A stretch of 64,000 bases of DNA. Origin: Lewinellaceae bacterium (GTDB taxonomy: Bacteria; Bacteroidota; Bacteroidia; Chitinophagales; Saprospiraceae). This document shows, in pieces, positions 17,235-25,962 of the stretch (within the stretch, counting starts at the first letter, position 1; every line of letters starts with the position of its first letter). The DNA lies in NCBI GenBank assembly GCA_020636315.1, contig JACJYA010000010.1, forward strand, positions 186,001 to 250,000, read 5' to 3'. Below the pieces are notes generated by a model that did not search any database, was not told the DNA's origin, and saw only the letters and a program-made list of their open reading frames with translations. Position numbers and translations under genes: made by a program.

Positions 17235-18125
17235 ATGTCAAGGAGAAAAGCAGAATTATTCAATTTGTCCTTTCTGGACCTGCTGACGAGCGCTTTGGGA
17301 GCTGTGATCTTCCTGTTCATCATCACGCCGAAAGGCGGAGCGCCGGCTGCCAAAGTCCAGCAAGCGGCAGTATATATCGACACGACGGATATGAAAATAT
17401 TCGGCGGCCTGGCCGACAGCCTACGGCACAAAAGGGTTGGAGATACCCTCTTTGCCGTGCTGGTTGACTACAAGGACATGCCCGAGGAGGCCAAACCTCA
17501 GGCCTACATCCCTTCCGTCCGGCAACAGGTACCGGAAAAGGTGACAAGCCCGCCGGAACGCAGCAGCAAACCGGAACCTAAAAACCCGGAGCCGGCAAAG
17601 GCCGACAATGCAAAAGATGTCAAAAAGCCGGAAACGCCAAAGCAGAATCCGGAAACCAAGGAACCTGCGCCGGAACCAAGGACGTATAAAGGTGATGCCC
17701 CTTCGGTGCCCTGCAAAGTTTCCTTTGAGATCAGCTGGCGCAGTGCGGAGGACAATGTTGACCTCTTTGTCTGCAAAGGCGGCGATTGTGTTTATGGCGG
17801 GCGCAAAAAGGACAATAACATCGGGCAATGGGACAGTGGAAAATCCCGCAACCGCCTCTTCGGCAACGACCTGCGCACCAACCAGGAAGCCGTTCGGCAG
17901 TTCGATGACATCATTCCGGGAGAGTACAAACTGTACGCTCAGTTCAAGGAAAGCGATAAAAACCGTTCGAAAGTAATCATCAACGGGTTGATCTATACCA
18001 ATAGCGGACAGAACCGGGAACAAGGAGATTCATTTACCACTTCTCTAACACAGGGAAGCCCAAGAGTACTTCTGGGAACCGTAATACTGCAGGAGAACGG
18101 CAGTTTCAAACTGGTCAAGCCATAA
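17235..18125 (+). CDS. Single-pass membrane protein with ExbD/MotB-like N-terminus and C-terminal beta domain
   Basis: 296 residues. Residues 1-32 (LFNLSFLDLLTSALGAVIFLFII) form one membrane helix with a conserved Asp at its start (SFLDL), the pattern of ExbD/MotB-like stator subunits that contribute the proton-binding Asp. Residues ~95-155 are a Pro/Glu/Lys-rich flexible linker. Residues ~160-296 form a beta-rich domain (VSFEISW, NVDLFVCKGGDCVYGG, DIIPGEYKLYAQFK) resembling DUF2135-like domains. It has no OmpA peptidoglycan-binding domain, unlike MotB or ZorB. The next gene (63 bases on) is a MotA/TolQ/ExbB-type channel, so the two probably form one proton-driven complex. The specific function is not known. 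Confidence 0.75.
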   Translation: MSRRKAELFNLSFLDLLTSALGAVIFLFIITPKGGAPAAKVQQAAVYIDTTDMKIFGGLADSLRHKRVGDTLFAVLVDYKDMPEEAKPQAYIPSVRQQVPEKVTSPPERSSKPEPKNPEPAKADNAKDVKKPETPKQNPETKEPAPEPRTYKGDAPSVPCKVSFEISWRSAEDNVDLFVCKGGDCVYGGRKKDNNIGQWDSGKSRNRLFGNDLRTNQEAVRQFDDIIPGEYKLYAQFKESDKNRSKVIINGLIYTNSGQNREQGDSFTTSLTQGSPRVLLGTVILQENGSFKLVKP

Positions 18126-18188
18126 CCGGCATTTCCGCTTTGTTTGAGTTCGGAACCAATTATTTGATTATTCTCAAGCCTAAAAGAT

Positions 18189-18950
18189 ATGTTTAACACC
18201 AAGAGTTTTCAACTGATCATCAGCATCCTGGCGGCAGCTGTCATCTGGTTATTGCTGATCCTTCTGAGCAACCTTTTTGCCTCTGATTCCGGTTTCCACC
18301 GCCTGCTCGAATTGCTGGGCGGGTCGGGCAAAGGGTACATTCAGGCAGCCATTTACGCCGTGTTCACCTACAGCCTGTTCGAACTGTCTGAAATGCAGAA
18401 GTTCATCAAAAGGCAGTATGAAGGATTCAACCTCGGCCTGTTGCCGGTTAGGGACCAGTTGGTCCTCTCCCCGGAAGAAGTGGCCAAGATCAAGCTTAAC
18501 ACCATCCAGCTGGAACAAAACGGCAAGAACCTGATGGTGGCCGAGTTCATCAAGAAAGCCTGCACCCAGTACCGCAACGACCAGTCGATCAGCGAGACGC
18601 TGCAGGTATTCAGCGCCCAGGTTGACACCAGTAAAAGTGAGCTGGAAGGCAAGCTGGAAACGGTGCGTTACCTGCTGGGGGCCGTGATCTCCCTGGGCTT
18701 CATCGGCACCCTGATCGGCCTGTCCTCTTCCATTGGAATGGCCCACCTGGCAAAAACGATGGAAGGCATGCCGGAGATCACCCGCAACCTCAACGTGGCC
18801 TTCGACACCACCCTGGTTGCCCTGCTTACGGGCCTGGTGCTGAACTTTTTCTACCACCGCTACCTGGAAAACCTGGATACTTTCTACTCCAGAACGAAAT
18901 CGTACATCATTGACAACCTGATCAGCCGGATATACAAGGCGGCGGCGTAA
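18189..18950 (+). CDS. MotA/TolQ/ExbB-type proton channel protein
   Basis: 253 residues. One or two hydrophobic segments lie near the N-terminus (LIISILAAAVIWLLLILLSN, then IQAAIYAVFTYSLFEL), followed by a cytoplasmic helical region (~80-150) and two further helices. The latter carry the family signature: YLLGAVISLGFIGTLIGLSSSI (~165-186) and NVAFDTTLVALLTGLVLNFF (~208-228). In ExbB/TolQ/MotA these two helices line the proton path together with the Asp-bearing helix of the partner, here the preceding gene. A short basic tail ends the protein. Together the two genes form a compact proton-motive module of unidentified output. Confidence 0.82.
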   Translation: MFNTKSFQLIISILAAAVIWLLLILLSNLFASDSGFHRLLELLGGSGKGYIQAAIYAVFTYSLFELSEMQKFIKRQYEGFNLGLLPVRDQLVLSPEEVAKIKLNTIQLEQNGKNLMVAEFIKKACTQYRNDQSISETLQVFSAQVDTSKSELEGKLETVRYLLGAVISLGFIGTLIGLSSSIGMAHLAKTMEGMPEITRNLNVAFDTTLVALLTGLVLNFFYHRYLENLDTFYSRTKSYIIDNLISRIYKAAA

Positions 18951-18977
18951 AAAAGCTTATTGTTGAATAGTTCTATT

Positions 18978-19013
18978 GTTGAGGGCCTCCGGATGCTTCC
19001 AGGGGCCCTCAAC
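18978..19013 (+). terminator. Hairpin after the proton-channel gene
   Basis: GTTGAGGGCC (18978-18987) pairs perfectly with GGCCCTCAAC (19004-19013) across a 16-base loop. No T run follows, so termination efficiency is uncertain, but its position 28 bases after the stop fits a transcript end. Confidence 0.5.
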
Positions 19014-19092
19014 TACGTTACCTGCCGTTACAAAATCGTTCTGCAATGCATCAGCATAACAATCCAGCAATATAACAATTTAGCACCCCCCC

Positions 19093-19608
19093 CTACTTCC
19101 TCACCTTCTTCCCCCGGTAAGCCTTCAGCACATAGCAATCTTCCTTGGTGATGGGAGTAAACAGGTCGGCTTCCTGAATGAGGATCTTCGCGGTGGTCTG
19201 TTCGATAGCAGCGATTTCCACCCGCACTCCCTCCCCTTTCAGATGCCTGACGAGCTCCACGTAGTCCGAATCGCCGGACAAAATAATGATGGTATCCACC
19301 TTGGTGGCGATCTGAGTAGCTTTAATGGTCAGTGGAATATCGGCAGACTTGTGGCAAGGCACCACAGAGCCATGAAAATTGTGCAACAGGCGTTCGGCCA
19401 GCTTGGGCGAGATGCTCACCCCTTCCCGAAAATACATCAGCCGGCTTAGCCCTCTGCTGTCCAGCAGTTTGGGGATCAGTTTATCAAAATCGATCAGGGC
19501 ATTTTTGTCGTCCATCAGATGATGGAGGCTTTTTTCTATGTTGTTGCCGTCAATCAGGATGGCTACGGATTGGTTGATGTTTACTTTTACTTCGGGGTAC
19601 TCACTCAT
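19093..19608 (-). CDS. NYN domain (LabA/DUF88-like) protein
   Basis: 171 residues. It has the NYN/PIN-like RNase fold: SVAILIDGNNIEKSL with Asp20, then KSADIPLTIKA (Lys and Asp of the second acidic cluster), and IIILSGDSDYVELVRHLKGEGV, the last conserved acidic motif. It ends in a basic tail (YRGKKVRK) that could contact RNA. NYN proteins are metal-dependent nucleases or RNA-processing factors. All acidic residues look intact. Monocistronic and convergent with the proton-channel gene. Confidence 0.85.
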   Translation of the reverse strand: MSEYPEVKVNINQSVAILIDGNNIEKSLHHLMDDKNALIDFDKLIPKLLDSRGLSRLMYFREGVSISPKLAERLLHNFHGSVVPCHKSADIPLTIKATQIATKVDTIIILSGDSDYVELVRHLKGEGVRVEIAAIEQTTAKILIQEADLFTPITKEDCYVLKAYRGKKVRK

Positions 19609-19782
19609 ATTATTGTTTTATGCTGTAAAAGTAGGAAAACAAACTCTAATACAGCATGAATTGTGCCTCCTGTATCTTGATGGGGTAATCAAAACAACAA
19701 AAATTCCGGACAGCGCACCTCGGTACTGCCCGGAATGAGGGGGTAAAAATACCCTGCCGTTGGGCCGGCAAGATATGTGCAT

Positions 19783-19844
19783 GGGATATTTGGGATAAAA
19801 AATTGGGATAAAATAATCGGGATAATGGAATATCCGGGATAATA
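19783..19844. repeat. Short GGGATAA direct repeats
   Basis: Five near-identical GGGATAA/GGGATAT units lie within about 60 bases just downstream of the curlin-like gene (which is on the other strand). Low-complexity sequence; no clear hairpin or ORF. Confidence 0.5.
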
Positions 19845-19867
19845 GTTTCTCAGGGTTATACTTCTGC

Positions 19868-20659
19868 CTATTGCTGGATCACCTGAATGTAATTGTAACC
19901 GGAACCATTGAGGACTTTCACATCGCTGATATGGCTGTTGCCCGATTGGCCGACTTCAACCTCATTTACGTCAGAGCCACCGTAGATGAGCACATCTGAT
20001 ATGTGCTTCTTTCCGTCCTGGCTGACATTTGCGATATTGTTACTGGAACTATTGCCAATCTCAACGTCTGAAAGCAATCTACTGCCATCCTGATCTACCT
20101 GAACATCGTTGACACTGGAATTATCGTAAATAGACACCTTGGAATCGTTGAACCGGTCCAATTGCTGTACATCAACGTAGTTGCTGCTGCTGGCGTTAGT
20201 TATGGAAACATCTGACTGCTGGCTTTTATCTTCCTGGTTGACATTTACGAAATTGCTCCAGGAATAGTCTGTGATCGAAACTTCACTTTCGTGATTATCA
20301 TCTGCCTGGGCGATACTTACATGATTATAGGAAGAACCCTTGCCGACTTCTATTTCACTGGACAATCCCTCACCGATCTGGTTTACATAAGCGCTGTTGA
20401 CATCGGAATCATCAGTAATACTGACCTTGTTATCAATGCCCTTTCCATCCTGAGTTACATTGATGTAATTATAGTCAGAATAGTCCTGGATCAACACATC
20501 AGAAGCCACCTTGTCGGCACCTTGCTGAATTTGTCCAACCAATACATAATTGCTATTGCTGGTATTGGAAACAGAAATGTTGGAAATTACATTTTGCTGG
20601 GCTGTCAGGAGGCTGGTGCCAATCAGCATGGCTGCAAAAGTGAAAAGAATGTTTTTCAT
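19868..20659 (-). CDS. Curlin-like repeat protein (candidate functional amyloid)
   Basis: 263 residues with a signal peptide (MKNILFTFAAMLIGTSLLTAQ). The mature protein is almost entirely repeats. A first unit of 27 residues is followed by eight units of exactly 24 and a final unit of 18 residues. Each unit follows (D/K/E)VxIxxxSSxNxVxVxQxG, for example SDVNEVEVGQSG. The alternating hydrophobic strand plus the N and Q ladders and the Gly turn match the logic of CsgA curlin repeats (SxLxIxQxG), with slightly longer turns. Curlin proteins self-assemble into extracellular amyloid fibres. No csgB, E, F or G genes are next to it. Assembly into amyloid is an inference from the periodicity. Confidence 0.75.
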   Translation of the reverse strand: MKNILFTFAAMLIGTSLLTAQQNVISNISVSNTSNSNYVLVGQIQQGADKVASDVLIQDYSDYNYINVTQDGKGIDNKVSITDDSDVNSAYVNQIGEGLSSEIEVGKGSSYNHVSIAQADDNHESEVSITDYSWSNFVNVNQEDKSQQSDVSITNASSSNYVDVQQLDRFNDSKVSIYDNSSVNDVQVDQDGSRLLSDVEIGNSSSNNIANVSQDGKKHISDVLIYGGSDVNEVEVGQSGNSHISDVKVLNGSGYNYIQVIQQ

Positions 20660-20823
20660 GGCCGTAGCGTTTTAGGTTATGAAATGTTATTTGATTTTGT
20701 TTCTGTTACAAATCTATACCCAAAACAGGCCCTTTGCCGGGATTATTGATATTCGGCAGGGTTCATGAAATATTTGGCGGGTTTGGATTAGCAAAAGGGA
20801 AACAGTAGCCCCTCCCCTTTTGC

Positions 20824-21921
20824 TTATTGGAGGCCAGCCTTGTTTTTTAATGCATATAAGGCAAAAGATGCCAGCCAGTGTTCTCCGGCATAATCTCCAC
20901 TGGTGATATGGGGCAGGCTCTTAGCCATATGGAAAGCGGCCTGGCGCTCCAGCATATCCCTTTGCTTCGGCAGCTTCCGGGCAATGGAATACAGTACCCA
21001 CGCCCGGCTGAAGTTCAGCCCATCCAGGTGGACGAGCTTGCCATCAGTCCGGTCGCTCACTTCCGCCGGTTTCATCACCTGCCAGTTGGGCAGGAATTGA
21101 GCAAACCACTCCTGAAACTCTTTCTCATCAAGCACTTTGCTCATGATATCGGCCTCCTCCAGGCAGGGAGAAAGAAAATCAAAGCCACTGGGCTCCCAGG
21201 AAACAGGGCAGCCCTTGTCTCTGAAATAAAAATCGCGGGCGCGGAATTCTATGAGCTGCTGCAGTTCCCACCGCTTGGCAGCCACGGCATAATCCCAGGC
21301 GAAGGACAGAGCGAAAGCGGTATTGGTATGTTCCCCGACCCGGATCGGGTAAGTCAGCTTGGGAAGAAAATCGAGGAACTTCTGGACGATCAGGTTTTCT
21401 AAAGGGCGAATGGCCTCTCTCCACTGTTTTCCCTGAGGGTCATCCCAGGTATCCAGTTCTTCGGCGAGCTTGAGCAGCCATGCCCAGCCGTAGGTGCGTT
21501 CAAAATTCTTATTGTGTTCGTCCTTAAAAAACTCCATCTCCTTTTTGATATGCTCCGGAGTCAGGTTTCTGGAGATCGCGTTGCGGATCTTATCCGCCTG
21601 CTCAATGTCGGGATACATTTTCAGAATGCGCACCAGCGACCAGTGCCCGTGCACGGCGGAATGCCAGTCAAAACAACCGTAAAAGGCAGGGTGAAGCGCC
21701 TGAGGTTCTGCAAGGTTGGAAGAATCGCCCAGGACCTGGCCCAGTTTATTGGGGTATTCCTGCCCAATGCATTCCAGGGCCAGTTCGCTCAGTCGGGAAG
21801 CGTCTTCCCGGGTAAAGCTGATTTCCGGTGCAGGCGGTAAAGACGGAGTCATCTGTTCAGTAGTTTTAGGGGTACAGCCAAATAAAATGGCCAGCATCAG
21901 GAGGACAGGTATAGGCCTCAT
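20824..21921 (-). CDS. DUF2891 family lipoprotein
   Basis: 365 residues. The start carries a lipoprotein signal (VLLMLAILFGCTP, Cys16). The body is an alpha-helical barrel-like sequence with the DUF2891 signature HPAFYGCFDWHSAVHGHW (about residues 77-94). Further conserved pieces are FERTYGWAWLLKLAEEL, GEHTNTAFAL, CPVSWEPSGFDFLSP and SGDYAGEHWLASFA near the end. Members are exported proteins of unknown activity; the His- and Trp-rich motifs and helical repeats suggest a carbohydrate-active or (alpha/alpha) toroid enzyme. Monocistronic, and it does not appear truncated. Confidence 0.85.
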   Translation of the reverse strand: MRPIPVLLMLAILFGCTPKTTEQMTPSLPPAPEISFTREDASRLSELALECIGQEYPNKLGQVLGDSSNLAEPQALHPAFYGCFDWHSAVHGHWSLVRILKMYPDIEQADKIRNAISRNLTPEHIKKEMEFFKDEHNKNFERTYGWAWLLKLAEELDTWDDPQGKQWREAIRPLENLIVQKFLDFLPKLTYPIRVGEHTNTAFALSFAWDYAVAAKRWELQQLIEFRARDFYFRDKGCPVSWEPSGFDFLSPCLEEADIMSKVLDEKEFQEWFAQFLPNWQVMKPAEVSDRTDGKLVHLDGLNFSRAWVLYSIARKLPKQRDMLERQAAFHMAKSLPHITSGDYAGEHWLASFALYALKNKAGLQ

Positions 21922-22151
21922 AGTTGCAGTTTTTTAATTAGTGAAGCGGAGTCCGAAACCGCTGATAACAGCTCCCGGCAGCCTCCTTTTAATAGAATAA
22001 ACAAAGAATCCCGCCCAAAGTGCATAAGGAAGATTTCTTCCTTAAATTTAATCAATGGAAAAAAAGCAAAAAAGATGCTGACTGAATTGTCCTTCATGAA
22101 CCTTCCTGAAGAAGCCATCAGGCTATTGGAAAAACCAGAGGATACCCCCGG

Positions 22152-23306
22152 CTAAACTGTCATTGCCGATGGGATAATCCGGTGGGGATACTCCGCTTCC
22201 CTTTTCTGAAAAGAAAGGATCTTGGGGTTCTGAATGATTCCATCTCTTATCTCGATGGCCTTCCAAACCGTTTGAGTTGATTCCCAGCTCTCAGGCCCTC
22301 CCATAATAATGGGCAAATAGGGCAGCAAACTGCTGGAGATCTCCCAGGAGGCACTGTTCCATAAATAGGAAGGAGTGTGATCTACACCGTAATAATATGC
22401 CTTCCTGACCTTCAACATGGGGTTTTCAAATGAGGTCGGCCGGGCAAAGAAAAAGCCCATCCCTTCGTCACAGCTGATGTCCACGATCAGGCAGCCCGGT
22501 TTCAACCGGCCCTCTTCACCTTTTTTAATAAACATCAGGGGATGATCGGTATCCTGCAATATTCCGTTGACAATGATATCCGCCTCTGCCAACTCTTCGA
22601 TAAAGGGTACGGAATGCCCTTCAGGATGGACCGAGAGCATCCCTTCCTCCTGCGTATCTTCAAAATGCAGGTATTCCACTCCGGTGATCTGGTCGGCCAC
22701 CAGGGTTGCATATCGTTGGGTATAAACGGTGATGTCGTGAATTCCCCTTCCCTTCAGAGCAAAAATAGCCCCCCGGCTGACCGAACCGAAACTAATCACA
22801 ACAGCTTTGCGGTGTGGGCCGTAATTGCCGTCAATACCGGCCAGGCTCAGGGCATGGAGCACCCCGGCATATCCCGCCAGTTCATTGTTTTTGTGGAAAA
22901 TATGCATCTGCCAGTCTCCATTGGGCCACCATTTATGCATAGCTTCCCAGGCGATGAGGGTCAGGCGTTTGTCAATGGCAGCCTGCGTGAAGGCCTTTTG
23001 CTGAACACAATGCGGCCAGCCCCACAGAATGCCTCCTTCCTTCATTTGTTTAAAGTCCGCCAGAACCGGCTTGGGCAAAAGAGCAATATCACACCGCCTG
23101 ATCAATTCCTCCCTTGGAAGAACCCCGGCAGATAAAGAAGCAAAGTAATCATCTTCTACGCCGAACTCAGCGCCGTAATTTTCTTCGAAGAACAGGTGGC
23201 TGCGAACTTCTTCATCAATCCAGGACAATTGATCGGGATGGACCGGAACCCTTTTTTCGTTTTCTTTTGATGAGGTGCCAAATACACCTACTGTCAGTAA
23301 TGCCAT
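22152..23306 (-). CDS. Alanine dehydrogenase/PNT-family oxidoreductase (carboxyethyl-ornithine synthase-like)
   Basis: 384 residues. The N-terminal domain has the AlaDH/PNT signature (KENEKRVPVHPDQLSW, residues ~14-30; LPKPVLADFKQMKEGGILWGW near 98). The NAD(P)-binding domain has RKAVVISFGSVSRGAIFALKGRG (~192). Later motifs are VNGILQDTDHP and CLIVDISCDEGMGF. This arrangement matches N5-(carboxyethyl)ornithine synthase and saccharopine dehydrogenase relatives, which reductively condense an amino acid with a keto acid. The exact substrate pair is not determined from sequence. Monocistronic, and divergent from the DUF2911 gene. Confidence 0.75.
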   Translation of the reverse strand: MALLTVGVFGTSSKENEKRVPVHPDQLSWIDEEVRSHLFFEENYGAEFGVEDDYFASLSAGVLPREELIRRCDIALLPKPVLADFKQMKEGGILWGWPHCVQQKAFTQAAIDKRLTLIAWEAMHKWWPNGDWQMHIFHKNNELAGYAGVLHALSLAGIDGNYGPHRKAVVISFGSVSRGAIFALKGRGIHDITVYTQRYATLVADQITGVEYLHFEDTQEEGMLSVHPEGHSVPFIEELAEADIIVNGILQDTDHPLMFIKKGEEGRLKPGCLIVDISCDEGMGFFFARPTSFENPMLKVRKAYYYGVDHTPSYLWNSASWEISSSLLPYLPIIMGGPESWESTQTVWKAIEIRDGIIQNPKILSFQKREAEYPHRIIPSAMTV

Positions 23307-23499
23307 TATTGTGGTTTTTTATTTTCTGTACAAACCTTCCCGGTTAAACTAACCGGCCGGCAGCCACTCAACAATGACTATTGTCAGTCAAACCGGGCAA
23401 TGAAAGGTGATAATTCCCCACAACCATTTTGAAATTCATCCTGTAGTAATGGTAGATTTCAGGACTAAAGGCCTTATCTTTCTGAAAAAACCACCGACC

Positions 23500-24111
23500 A
23501 TGAAGAATACACTCAGCGGGCTAATACTGGCGCTTTTTCTATTGACAGCATGCAACAACTCCCAGACTTCCAGCCAGGCAACTGCCGACAACGCTCAGTC
23601 AGATACCACTGAAGAGCCGGTTGCGACGGAAGAGGCCAGTAATGAGGAAAGCCCAAACCCTCAGCGCGTTAGCCCTCCTAAAACGGCAACCGGAACTATT
23701 GACGGGATCGAAATAAAGATCGATTACAGCAGCCCTTCGGTAAAAGGAAGGAAAATATGGGGAAAGCTGGTCCCTTTTAATGAAGTCTGGCGAACCGGAG
23801 CCAATGAAGCAACAACCATCTCCCTGTCTAAAACAGCTTCCATAGAAGGTAAAACACTGGCTGCCGGCAAATATTCCCTTTTTACCATTCCCGGCGAAGA
23901 AAAATGGACGGTGATCTTTAACACGGTAGCCGAGCAATGGGGGGCTTACGAATACGACAAGTCCAAAGACGCTCTCCGAGTACAGGTAACCCCTGAAATG
24001 CTTGAAGAACCCGTTGAGATGATGGAATTTTCCATTGAAGAGGGCAAAGTTATTCTCCGCTGGGAAAAACTGGCCTTGCCTATCAAAGTTGCGCTTCCTG
24101 AAGCCGGGTGA
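23500..24111 (+). CDS. DUF2911 lipoprotein
   Basis: 203 residues from the ATG at 23500, which begins a lipoprotein signal (LILALFLLTACNN). A ~50-residue Ser/Thr/Glu-rich linker follows. The C-terminal ~140 residues are DUF2911: IKIDYSSPSVKGRKIWGKLVPFNEVWRTGANEATTI (spans ~77-112), LAAGKYSLFTIPGEEKWTVIFN (~128) and QWGAYEYD. DUF2911 is common in Bacteroidota, is predicted extracytoplasmic and has no known activity. The upstream TATCTTTC (about 23476) could be a -7 promoter element. The SDR gene follows 54 bases later. Confidence 0.85.
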   Translation: MKNTLSGLILALFLLTACNNSQTSSQATADNAQSDTTEEPVATEEASNEESPNPQRVSPPKTATGTIDGIEIKIDYSSPSVKGRKIWGKLVPFNEVWRTGANEATTISLSKTASIEGKTLAAGKYSLFTIPGEEKWTVIFNTVAEQWGAYEYDKSKDALRVQVTPEMLEEPVEMMEFSIEEGKVILRWEKLALPIKVALPEAG

Positions 24112-24165
24112 TCCGCACCACCGGCGGCAGAGCAACCTCATTAGTAAAATCGAAGCAGCCTGATA

Positions 24166-25032
24166 ATGATTGGAAAAGTATGTGTCGTTACCGGCGCCAC
24201 ATCCGGCCTCGGGTGGGAAACGGCGCGGTCTCTTGCTCACAAAGGGGCTACTGTCATCCTCCTTGGCCGCAACGCCGATAAAGGAAAAGTTGCCATGGAA
24301 AAGATCCGGGAAATAAAACCTGATGCCCGCCTCGAATTCCTGCCGGTAGATATGGGAACCCAGGCTCAGATCAGAAAGGTAGCCTCAGATATAAAAGCAA
24401 AGTATCCAATGATTGACGTGCTGGTCAATAATGCCGGCACCTGGCACTCTCAGCGCATTCTTAACGGGGACGGATTGGAAACCGTTTTCGCTGTAAACCA
24501 CCTGGCCTATTTTTTGCTGACCCACCTGTTGTATCCCAACCTGCAGCGGCCGGAAGATGCCCGGATCATCAATATTGGCTCCGACTCTCACTTTCAGGTG
24601 AAGGGAATGCATTTTGCAGACCTTTCTCTGGGCAAAAAATACCACGGCCTGCGTTCTTATGCCCAATCGAAACTGGCCAACCTTTTATTCACCTATGAGC
24701 TGCACCGCCGGAAACCGGATGAGCACATTACCGTCAATTGCGTACAGCCCGGGCTGGTAAAAACGGATATCGGGCTTAAACATACCAGTTGGCTTCACCA
24801 ACTGGCCTGGAAGATCCGGCGCAGCAGCGGAGTCGAACCCGCAGAGGGCGCCCGCACGCAGGTATATCTGGCCACCTCAGAAGAAGTTAAAGGAAAAAGT
24901 GGCTTGTATTTTGACGATTGCCAACCTAAAAAATCATCCCGGGCTTCTTATGATGAGGAGGCTGCAGCCCAACTGTGGGAAATCAGCCGGGCCTTGTGCG
25001 GGATCGATAACTACTTTGAACCGGGTAGTTAA
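24166..25032 (+). CDS. SDR-family oxidoreductase (retinol dehydrogenase-like)
   Basis: 288 residues. Classical short-chain dehydrogenase: cofactor motif TGATSGLG (residues 9-16), Arg34 in LGRNADKG suggesting NADP preference, structural NNAG (~90), catalytic Ser in NIGSDSH (~143) and YAQSK (Tyr ~165, Lys ~169). NCVQPGLVKTDIG follows as in the RDH/WWOX-like group. The C-terminus is longer than a minimal SDR. The substrate is unknown. It ends 32 bases before the convergent end of another SDR gene. Confidence 0.88.
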   Translation: MIGKVCVVTGATSGLGWETARSLAHKGATVILLGRNADKGKVAMEKIREIKPDARLEFLPVDMGTQAQIRKVASDIKAKYPMIDVLVNNAGTWHSQRILNGDGLETVFAVNHLAYFLLTHLLYPNLQRPEDARIINIGSDSHFQVKGMHFADLSLGKKYHGLRSYAQSKLANLLFTYELHRRKPDEHITVNCVQPGLVKTDIGLKHTSWLHQLAWKIRRSSGVEPAEGARTQVYLATSEEVKGKSGLYFDDCQPKKSSRASYDEEAAAQLWEISRALCGIDNYFEPGS

Positions 25033-25064
25033 CGCGGAGGCCGTCCGCTGCCCGGAAAAAGCAA

Positions 25065-25859
25065 TTACTTATAAACCCGGAACACCCGCTCCAGGACACG
25101 CATCTTTACGGAAAGCGGCAAAAGGTTCATGGCCCGCACAATGAGAAGGGGCGTTGAGCCGGGGATGATGACCTGGCTCCCCTTCAGCATTTTTCGGATT
25201 GCGATGCGCGCCACTTCATCCGGCATGGCAAGCAACAACCTGGCGCGCCGCCCATGGGCCTTGATACGGTCCAGGCCGCTGGGATTGGTGAGTACCGGGC
25301 CCGGGCACAAAACAGTTACCCTTACATTGGACCGGCGCAGTTCTTCTCTGAGCGCCAGGGAAAAAGCGTAAACGAAGTTTTTAGTTCCGGTGTAAACTGC
25401 TTTGTAAGGTAAAGGCAGCGTAGCTTCCATGCTGCTCATATTGAGAATATGTGCCCTTGGATGTTCTTTGAGCTCCGGAAGAAAATAATAGCACAACCCC
25501 ACCATCGCCTGGTTGTTGAGTTGCATCATGGAATAGTATTCCTCAATGCTGATGTTCTCAAAAAGGCCCCCGCGGCCAAAACCCGCATTATTGATCAGAA
25601 TCCTGACGCGGTAACCTTCCTTCTTAACCCACTGAAAAACCCGGGCGGGGCTGTCCTGGCGGCATAGGTCTATTTCCAGATAGTGAACGGCAATGCCATA
25701 CTGTGCCCGGATCTCATCAGCTACCCCGGGTAGTGCCCCATCATCCAAAGCGATCAACAACAGGTTGTCTCCTCGTCCGGCACACTCAAATGCCATTGCT
25801 CTCCCGATCCCGGCGCTGGCGCCGGTGATCAGGGTGTAGGTATTGTGCTTTTCGTCCAT
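25065..25859 (-). CDS. SDR-family NAD(P)-dependent oxidoreductase
   Basis: 264 residues. Motifs: TGASAGIG (13-20), INNAGFGRGG (~90), catalytic Ser in NMSSMEATL (~141), YTGTK (Tyr ~155, Lys ~159) and CPGPVLTNP. It resembles the DltE/YqjQ group of SDRs, which often act on acyl or keto groups. The final ~30 residues (LIVRAMNLLPLSVKMRVLERVF) are amphipathic and could touch the membrane. It is not closely related to the convergent SDR next door (different motifs and cofactor loop), so a recent duplication is unlikely. Substrate unknown. Confidence 0.87.
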   Translation of the reverse strand: MDEKHNTYTLITGASAGIGRAMAFECAGRGDNLLLIALDDGALPGVADEIRAQYGIAVHYLEIDLCRQDSPARVFQWVKKEGYRVRILINNAGFGRGGLFENISIEEYYSMMQLNNQAMVGLCYYFLPELKEHPRAHILNMSSMEATLPLPYKAVYTGTKNFVYAFSLALREELRRSNVRVTVLCPGPVLTNPSGLDRIKAHGRRARLLLAMPDEVARIAIRKMLKGSQVIIPGSTPLLIVRAMNLLPLSVKMRVLERVFRVYK

Positions 25860-25962
25860 TGAAAGCGCCCTGTTTGGTTAACGGGCCCCAAATTACTTTT
25901 TTCTACCCTTCCTCCCAGGCAATAAACGGAATTTATCAAATTTCAAATCTTTGGCCTTATCA

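Noticed and set aside
17235..18950. A Zorya (ZorA/ZorB) anti-phage system
   Set aside because: The channel protein is too short for ZorA and lacks its long tail, the partner lacks an OmpA domain, and no ZorC, D or E helicase or nuclease genes are adjacent.
21918..22118. A 66-residue minus-strand frame before the DUF2891 gene
   Set aside because: No motif or start signal; it merely overlaps the upstream region of the lipoprotein gene.
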